Shown here in pieces: positions 21,631-26,290 of a stretch of DNA of 26,290 nt. The notes under the pieces were generated by a model. That model saw only the letters and a program-made list of their open reading frames with translations. It searched no databases and was not told where the DNA came from. Each line of letters begins with the position of its first letter. Positions within the stretch are counted from its first letter, which is position 1. The stretch is from JBHIBC01 sp046758905. Its GTDB lineage: Bacteria; Acidobacteriota; Polarisedimenticolia; Gp22-AA2. The stretch is taken from positions 1 to 26,290 of the forward strand of contig JBHIBC010000042.1 in assembly GCA_046758905.1 (NCBI GenBank). Reading direction: 5' to 3'. A program made the translations under genes and the position numbers.

Positions 21631-22664
21631 GCGCCCGCCCTCCGAGAACGGTCGACCGCGGGAGGCGCCTCCTCGAACGCCGAGTCCGACTTGCCGAAGA
21701 ACATCTTGCCGGCGGTGGTCTGCAGAACGGAGGTGACCGTGATATCGATGTTCCTCCCGATGAAACGCTTCGCGTTGTCGACCACCACCATGGTGCCGTC
21801 GTCGAGGTAGCCCACCCCCTGGTTCGGCTCCTTCCCCTCCTTGAGGATGAAGACCTTCATCGACTCGCCGGGCCGGACCACCGGCTTCAGGGAATTGGCC
21901 AGGACATTGATGTTCAGGACCTGCACGCCCCGAAGCTCCGCCACCTTGTTCAGGTTGAAGTCGTTTGTGATTATCTTGCCCGAGAGCTGCTTGGCGAGCT
22001 CGATCAGCTTCATGTCGACGTCCTTGACGTCGGGGAAGTCGGCCTCGGAGATCACCACGGTGACGTCCCGTCCCTTCTTGATCCGCTGCAGGATCTCCAG
22101 TCCCTTGCGTCCGCGGTTGCGCTTGAGGGGATCCTGGGAGTCGGCGACGTACTGCAGCTCCCTCAGGACGAACTGCGGGGCCACCAGCGTCCCGTCGAGG
22201 AAGCCCGTCTCGCACACGTCGGCGATCCGCCCGTCGATGATCACGCTGGTATCGAGGATCTTGTAGTTCTTGCGCTGGCCGTCCTCGCTCCAGGCGGCGC
22301 GCAGGCTGGTCAGGGAGAACTGGCGGCCCCGCGTCGCCCCGATCGCCGTGCCGAGGTAGGCGAAGATCAGGAAGACGAACCCCTGGATTGCGCCGGGCGG
22401 GAGGGCGCCCGGGCCCTCCAGCGGCAGCAGCGTCACGACCACGCCGGCGACGCCGGCCCCGAGCAGCAGGCCCGCCAACCCGCCCAGGAGGACCGGGAGC
22501 GTCGTGCCGCGGAACAGGAGCTCCAGCAGGATGATCAGCGCGGCCACGCCGAGGCCGATCCCCGGGCCGAGCAGGTCGACGGGATCGAGGCTCGCCGGGC
22601 GCAGCTGCGCGCCCACCCCCACGCAGAGCAGGATCAGGACGCCCCGGAGGATGGATGTGCCCAC
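21627..22664 (-). CDS. Membrane-anchored PIN and TRAM domain protein (YacL family)
   Basis: A protein of 345 residues. It opens with about four hydrophobic segments, then a PIN-type RNase domain starting KILDTSVIIDGRIADVCE, with acidic residues in the expected order (D in LDTSVIID, E in VLRELQYVADS, D in DMKLIELA and NDFNLNKVAEL), and ends with a TRAM RNA-binding domain (GESMKVFILKEGKEPNQGVGYLDDGTMVVVD, quoted in part). The architecture matches Bacillus YacL. PIN residues look intact, so RNase activity is plausible. I prefer GTG 22664 (GAGGTG 6 nt upstream) to GTG 22673, which has no ribosome site. An 81-nt leader separates it from alr. Confidence 0.88.
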   Translation of the reverse strand: MGTSILRGVLILLCVGVGAQLRPASLDPVDLLGPGIGLGVAALIILLELLFRGTTLPVLLGGLAGLLLGAGVAGVVVTLLPLEGPGALPPGAIQGFVFLIFAYLGTAIGATRGRQFSLTSLRAAWSEDGQRKNYKILDTSVIIDGRIADVCETGFLDGTLVAPQFVLRELQYVADSQDPLKRNRGRKGLEILQRIKKGRDVTVVISEADFPDVKDVDMKLIELAKQLSGKIITNDFNLNKVAELRGVQVLNINVLANSLKPVVRPGESMKVFILKEGKEPNQGVGYLDDGTMVVVDNAKRFIGRNIDITVTSVLQTTAGKMFFGKSDSAFEEAPPAVDRSRRAGA

Positions 22665-22745
22665 GGGAATCACCTCGGACCGGCCGCGGGGCCGAATCGG
22701 GAGACGTTCAGGGTCGAACCTGGCGCTCCTGAGAGAGCGCGCGGC

Positions 22746-23960
22746 TCACCGCGCCCGCTCATCATAGCGCCCGTCGCACTCCCCGGCCAGGATTGTAGCG
22801 AATCGCGAGACGAAAATCTGCTCCCGGCCGCGACGGTAGAGGCGGGGGACGCGCGGGCCGATCCCGCAGAGGACCTCCCAGTGGATGGTCTCGGCCCACG
22901 CCGCGAGCTGATCGGCGCCCAGCCGGGCCTGGCCCGACGCGCCGATCAGGATCGCCTCGTCGCCGAGCGCGGCCTCCGGGATCCCGGTCACGTCGACGGT
23001 CGTCAGGTCCATGCTGATGCGGCCCACGATCGGGGCGGGGCGCCCGCGCACCAGCACGTGGCCGCGGTTGCCGAGCAGCCGCGGCAGCCCGTCGTCGTAG
23101 CCGAGCGGGAGCGAGGCGATGCGGGAGGGCCGGGGGGCGATCCAGGTGCGCCCGTAACCGAGGGAGGCGCCCGGCGGGACGTCCTTGATATATATGATGC
23201 GCGCGCGGAGGGACAGGACGGGCCGCAGCGGCAGCGGCGTCATCCTCTCCGACGGCGGATAGCCGTACAGCATGATGCCCGGTCGGACGAGCGACATCCA
23301 CGCCGGCCGGTGATCCATCACCGCGGCGCTGTTCGCGATGTGCACGAGGTCCGGGCGCAGCCCGGCGCGGCCGAGCTCCTCGAGCGCCTCCTCGAACAGA
23401 ACGAGCTGGGCTCGGGTGAAGGGGTCGTCGGGATCGTCCGCGACCGCGAGGTGCGAGAACGCTCCGCTCAGCCTGACCCGTCCCGAGGCGGCCTGCAGCA
23501 CCGGCAGGAAGGAGGGGAGCGCGCCGGCCGGCACGCCGAGGCGCCCCATCCCCGTGTCGATCTTCAGGTGGGCCGCCGCCACGACGCCCCGCCTCTCGGC
23601 CGCCGCGCGCAGCGACGCGACCTGGTCGGGCCTGTAGATCGCCGGCGTGAGGTCGTGGATCAGCAGGAGGTCCGCCTGGGGCGGCGCGAAGCCCCCCAGG
23701 ACGAGGATGGGGCAGCGGACGCCTGCGGCGCGCAGCTCCACCCCCTCCTCGGGCAGCGCCACGCCGAGCAGATCGATCCCCTGCTCCTGGAGCGCCAGCG
23801 CCACCCGGACCGCGCCATGTCCGTACGCATCCGCCTTGACCACCGCCAGGATCGGCCTGGAGCCCACCCTGCCCCGCACGAGCGCGAGGTTGTCGGCGAG
23901 GGCGTCGAGGTCGATCTCCGCCCATGTCGGCCGGTGCAGCTCCCCGGGGGAGGGGCTCAC
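22746..23960 (-). CDS. alr: Alanine racemase
   Basis: PLP enzyme interconverting L- and D-alanine for peptidoglycan. The 404-residue product has the PLP lysine K42 in AVVKADAYGHGA, HLKIDTGMGRLG, FSHLAVAD, HIANSAAV, RPGIMLYGYPPS, the catalytic tyrosine Y269 in GASLGYGRTW, and ISMDLTTVDVT. The C-terminal barrel ends CGIGPRVPRLY. GTG 23960 overlaps the dnaB stop as GTGA, so translation is coupled. The dnaB-alr pair is common in bacteria. The C-terminal tail (about 385-404) is a variable extension. Length is slightly above the family average. Confidence 0.96.
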   Translation of the reverse strand: MSPSPGELHRPTWAEIDLDALADNLALVRGRVGSRPILAVVKADAYGHGAVRVALALQEQGIDLLGVALPEEGVELRAAGVRCPILVLGGFAPPQADLLLIHDLTPAIYRPDQVASLRAAAERRGVVAAAHLKIDTGMGRLGVPAGALPSFLPVLQAASGRVRLSGAFSHLAVADDPDDPFTRAQLVLFEEALEELGRAGLRPDLVHIANSAAVMDHRPAWMSLVRPGIMLYGYPPSERMTPLPLRPVLSLRARIIYIKDVPPGASLGYGRTWIAPRPSRIASLPLGYDDGLPRLLGNRGHVLVRGRPAPIVGRISMDLTTVDVTGIPEAALGDEAILIGASGQARLGADQLAAWAETIHWEVLCGIGPRVPRLYRRGREQIFVSRFATILAGECDGRYDERAR

Positions 23961-25300
23961 TCCTGCCGCCACTCCAGCTCTTCGAACTTGGTGTACTCGC
24001 GGATGAACGCGAGGTCGATCCGCCCGATGGGGCCGTTGCGCTGCTTGGCCAGGATCACCTCGGCGCGGCCCCGGTTCTCCTCGGTGGGCTTGTAGACCTC
24101 CTCGCGGTAAATGAACATCACCACGTCGGCATCCTGCTCGATGGCGCCCGACTCGCGCAGGTCGGACAGCTGGGGCCGGCGGTCCCCGCCCCGCTGCTCG
24201 GGGGCGCGCGACAGCTGGGATATGGCGATGACCGGGAGGTTCAGCTCCTTGGCCATCTCCTTCAGCGAACGGGAGATGTCGGAGATCTCCTGGTTGCGGT
24301 TCTCGAACCTGCTGCGGCTCCGGATGAGCTGCAGGTAGTCGACGACTACCAGGTCGAGCCCCTTCTCCAGCTTCAGGCGGCGGCTCTTGGCCCGCATCTC
24401 CAGCACCGAGACTCCGGGCGTGTCGTCGATGAAGATCGGCGCGGCCGCCACCTCGCCCATCGCCAGCGTGAGACGGGTCCATTCCTCCTTGGTGAGCCGT
24501 CCGGTGCGCAGCCGGTGCGCGTCGATGCGCGCCAGCCCGGTGAGCAGCCTCAGGAAGAGCTGCTCCCGCGACATCTCCAGGGAGAAGATCCCGACCCGCC
24601 TGGCCTCCTTCATGCCGGCGTGCTGCGCGATGTTCAGGGCGAAGGAGGTCTTGCCCATGCCGGGCCGCCCGGCCACCACCACGAGGTCGGAGGGCTGCAG
24701 GCCGGAGGTGTACTCGTTCAGGCGGGGAAAGCCGGTGGACAGCCCGGTCACCAGGTCCCGGTGCTCGGCGAGCCGCTCGATGGTCGCGAGGCTCTCGTCG
24801 GCGATGCTGCGCATCGGGACGAACCCGGAGCGCAGCTGGTCCTGCGCGATGCGGAAGATCAGCCGCTCGGATTGATCGAGGATCTCCTCGACGTCCTGCG
24901 ACGCCTCGTAGGCGCTGGAGACGATCCGGGCGCCGGCCTCGATGAGGCTCCGGAGCACCGATTTCTCCTTGACGATGCGGGCGTAGTACTCGACGTTCGC
25001 GGTCCGGGGCACCTCGTCGACCAGCGAGGCGATGTAGGCCGGGCCGCCCACCGAGTCGAGGTCGCCGCTGCGCAGGAGGGCGTCCTTGACGGTGACCGGG
25101 TCGATGGCGGTCGATCGCTCGGACAGGCGCGACATGGCCTTGAACAGCTTGCGATGCGGCTCTCGGTAGAAGTCCTGCTCGGTGAGGATCTCCTGCGCGC
25201 GGTTGATGGCGGCGTTCTCGACCAGGATGGCGCCCAGGACCGAGCGCTCCGCGTCGATGTTGTGGGGGACCGTCTTCTCGAGGGTGACGTCACCGGGCAA
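23957..25300 (-). CDS. dnaB: Replicative DNA helicase DnaB
   Basis: Hexameric 5'-3' helicase of the replisome. The 447-residue product has the N-terminal domain (PHNIDAERSVLGAILVEN), a linker, and the RecA-like core with Walker A GRPGMGKT at 211-218, GIFSLEMSREQL, VVVDYLQLI (Walker B), ISQLSRAPE and LRESGAIEQDADVVMFIYR. The length is typical, and no intein is present. The start is TTG 25300, preceded by GGAG 8 nt upstream; a longer frame runs back into the divergent rnpB gene and is not credible. It is the first gene of the operon dnaB-alr-PIN/TRAM-TPR-fhs, divergent from rnpB. Confidence 0.96.
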   Translation of the reverse strand: MPGDVTLEKTVPHNIDAERSVLGAILVENAAINRAQEILTEQDFYREPHRKLFKAMSRLSERSTAIDPVTVKDALLRSGDLDSVGGPAYIASLVDEVPRTANVEYYARIVKEKSVLRSLIEAGARIVSSAYEASQDVEEILDQSERLIFRIAQDQLRSGFVPMRSIADESLATIERLAEHRDLVTGLSTGFPRLNEYTSGLQPSDLVVVAGRPGMGKTSFALNIAQHAGMKEARRVGIFSLEMSREQLFLRLLTGLARIDAHRLRTGRLTKEEWTRLTLAMGEVAAAPIFIDDTPGVSVLEMRAKSRRLKLEKGLDLVVVDYLQLIRSRSRFENRNQEISDISRSLKEMAKELNLPVIAISQLSRAPEQRGGDRRPQLSDLRESGAIEQDADVVMFIYREEVYKPTEENRGRAEVILAKQRNGPIGRIDLAFIREYTKFEELEWRQE

Positions 25301-25329
25301 GGGAGATCTCCGTCGACGCGGCGGCGGGT

Positions 25330-25338
25330 AGTGTAGCA
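25330..25338 (-). promoter_or_regulatory. Possible -10 of the dnaB operon
   Basis: On the minus strand TGCTACACT (25338-25330) is an extended -10 (TGn + TACACT). No good -35 lies upstream. Transcription would begin near 25323, about 23 nt before the TTG start of dnaB. Confidence 0.35.
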
Positions 25339-25348
25339 CAGGCTCCGG

Positions 25349-25378
25349 TTGCTCCCGGCGGAGCCCGTCTGCTAAGAT
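25349..25378 (+). promoter_or_regulatory. Promoter of rnpB
   Basis: TTGCTC (25349-25354) and TAAGAT (25373-25378) are 18 nt apart, the latter with an extended TGC before it. The predicted start near 25385 coincides with the 5' end of the RNase P RNA (P1 strand), which supports it. Confidence 0.6.
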
Positions 25379-25383
25379 CACCG

Positions 25384-25738
25384 CGGGCCGGAGCGAATCG
25401 GACGGTCGCTGCCCGGAATCCTCCGGGGAGAGGAAAGTCCGAACTCCACAGGGCATTGCGCTGGGTAACACCCAGTCCCGGTGACGGGAAGGAAAGTGCC
25501 ACAGAGAACAGACCGCCTGGCGCGAAGGTCATGGCCTTCCGCCCGGCAAGGGTGAAACGGTGGGGTAAGAGCCCACCAGTGCCTCGGGCGACCGGGGCAG
25601 CTCGGCAAACCCCGCAAGGAGCAAGGCCAAATAGGGGAGCGCATTGGGTGGCCCGTCCAGAGCTCCCGGGTAGGTCGCTCGGACCCGCGCCGCGGGCGCG
25701 GGCCGCCCGCGCGGGCGACCCCGCGGGGAGAGGAAAGA
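25384..25738 (+). ncRNA. rnpB: RNase P RNA (bacterial type A), 3' end apparently missing
   Basis: The catalytic RNA that matures tRNA 5' ends. Universal segments are present: GAGGAAAGTCCGAACTCCA (P4 side, from 25427), GGGTAACACCCAG, CACAGAGAACAGACCGCC, GGCAAGGGTGAAACGGT, GGTAAGAGCCCACC, GCAAGGCCAAATAGGGG and CCCGGGTAGG. AGAGGAAAGA at about 25728-25737 resembles the J18/2 segment, so the gene likely continues to about there. The expected 3' segment ACAGAA...GGCTTA and strands complementary to P1 (GGAGCGAATC) and P2 (GGACGGTC) are not found downstream. The RNA is therefore incomplete, or joined to foreign sequence, near 25738. Identity is certain, the 3' boundary is not. Confidence 0.93.
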
Positions 25739-25785
25739 ACCGCGGGCGCGGGCGCCCCCCCGCCGCTGCCAGTCCGACTCATGGC

Positions 25786-26290
25786 GAGCCTGTCGAGCCC
25801 ATCGACTGGGACCGCCTGGCCGAGGTCGTCGCCGTCGCCGTGCGCCTCCTCGACAACGTCATCGACATGAACGACTACCCCCTGCCCCAGATCGCCGATG
25901 TCACCCACAAGATCCGCCGCATCGGCCTGGGCGTCATGGGCTTCCACGACCTCCTGCTCCAGCTCCGCATCCCCTACGACTCCGACGCGGCCCTCCACCT
26001 CGGCGAGCGCATCATGGCCTTCATCCAGCAGAAGGCCGACGCAGCGTCGCTGGCCCTGGCCGAGGAGCGGGGCACCTTCGCCGCCTGGGAGGAGAGCATC
26101 TACAACCCGGACGGCGGCCTGCCGCGGCCTACCGGCTGCCCCACCGGACGCTTCCGCAACTCCACCCGCACCACCATCGCCCCCACCGGCACCATCTCCA
26201 TCATCGCCGACTGCTCGTCCGGCATCGAGCCCCTGTTCTCCCTCGCCTTCACCCGCCAGCACTACCTGGACCCCAAGGACCCCGCCAAGC
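25786..26290 (+). CDS. nrdJ: Class II ribonucleotide reductase, internal fragment
   Basis: About 168 codons of the alpha barrel of adenosylcobalamin-dependent ribonucleotide reductase, which makes dNTPs. Visible family segments are LLDNVIDMNDYPLPQI, THKIRRIGLGVMGFHDLL, PYDSDAALHLGERIMAFI, RNSTRTTIAPTGTISIIA and CSSGIEPLFSLAFTRQHYLD. The TIAPTGTIS phosphate loop points to class II. Neither start nor end is here: the conserved block that precedes LLDNVID in complete enzymes is absent, and upstream is a GC-only stretch of 50-80 nt with no start codon or ribosome site. Codons end in C far more uniformly than in neighbouring genes. It is therefore probably a chimeric contig end or a displaced fragment, not an intact gene beginning here. 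Confidence 0.85.

Noticed and set aside
22690..22760. A tRNA-like T-arm (GGTTCGACC) in the minus-strand leader before the PIN/TRAM gene
   Set aside because: No acceptor stem, D-arm or anticodon arm can be drawn around it. The likely explanation is a chance GC hairpin in the 81-nt gap.
25378..26262. A long minus-strand open frame over rnpB and the nrdJ fragment
   Set aside because: It lies opposite a certain structural RNA and conserved NrdJ coding sequence, so it is a shadow frame.

Overview
The window is a 26.3 kb stretch of very GC-rich bacterial chromosome, densely packed and almost entirely housekeeping. Gene order (thrS-infC-rpmI-rplT-pheS-pheT, a ZapB-like gene, zapA, 6S RNA, rny, ymdB-like, xseA, xseB, ispA, tlyA, nadK), GTG/TTG starts, strong Shine-Dalgarno sites and a Cys-rich CcmH-like protein suggest an Acidobacteriota or deltaproteobacteria-like MAG. 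That placement is inference from gene content, not a phylogeny. I see no CRISPR array, insertion sequence, phage gene, toxin-antitoxin pair or biosynthetic cluster.

Layout. (1) 1-1863: a truncated UMF1-type MFS transporter (minus) diverges from a CcmH-like membrane protein (plus) across a two-sided promoter region. (2) 1900-16098: one long minus-strand operon array. It starts at a strong promoter, then tRNA-Val(GAC), thrS, infC, rpmI, rplT, pheS, pheT, a coiled-coil ZapB-like gene, zapA, a 6S RNA with its own promoter, RNase Y, a YmdB-like phosphoesterase, xseA, xseB, ispA, tlyA and nadK. Many junctions overlap by 1-32 nt, so translation is probably coupled. (3) 16119-18260: plus-strand DAHP synthase with a palindrome over its promoter, then an unusual membrane protein with two TM2-like motifs behind a terminator-like hairpin. 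(4) 18344-25335: a minus-strand exported CxxC protein with its own promoter, and the operon dnaB-alr-PIN/TRAM-TPR-fhs. (5) 25349-26290: rnpB on plus, which appears to lose its 3' end in a GC-only stretch and run into an internal piece of a class II ribonucleotide reductase.

Together the main array joins translation (ThrRS, PheRS, IF3, L20, L35), cell division (ZapA/ZapB-like), global transcription control (6S RNA), RNA decay (RNase Y), exonuclease VII, isoprenoid precursor synthesis, rRNA methylation and NADP supply. The second operon joins replication, wall D-alanine and one-carbon metabolism.

I found no convincing new multi-gene system. The points most worth a second look are an RNase Y whose HD-domain metal ligands are substituted at three positions, a hairpin abutting the thrS start codon, an AUC start for infC, a perfect palindrome over the DAHP synthase promoter, a PheT without its N-terminal tRNA-binding insert, and the abrupt rnpB/nrdJ junction, which is most likely an assembly chimera.
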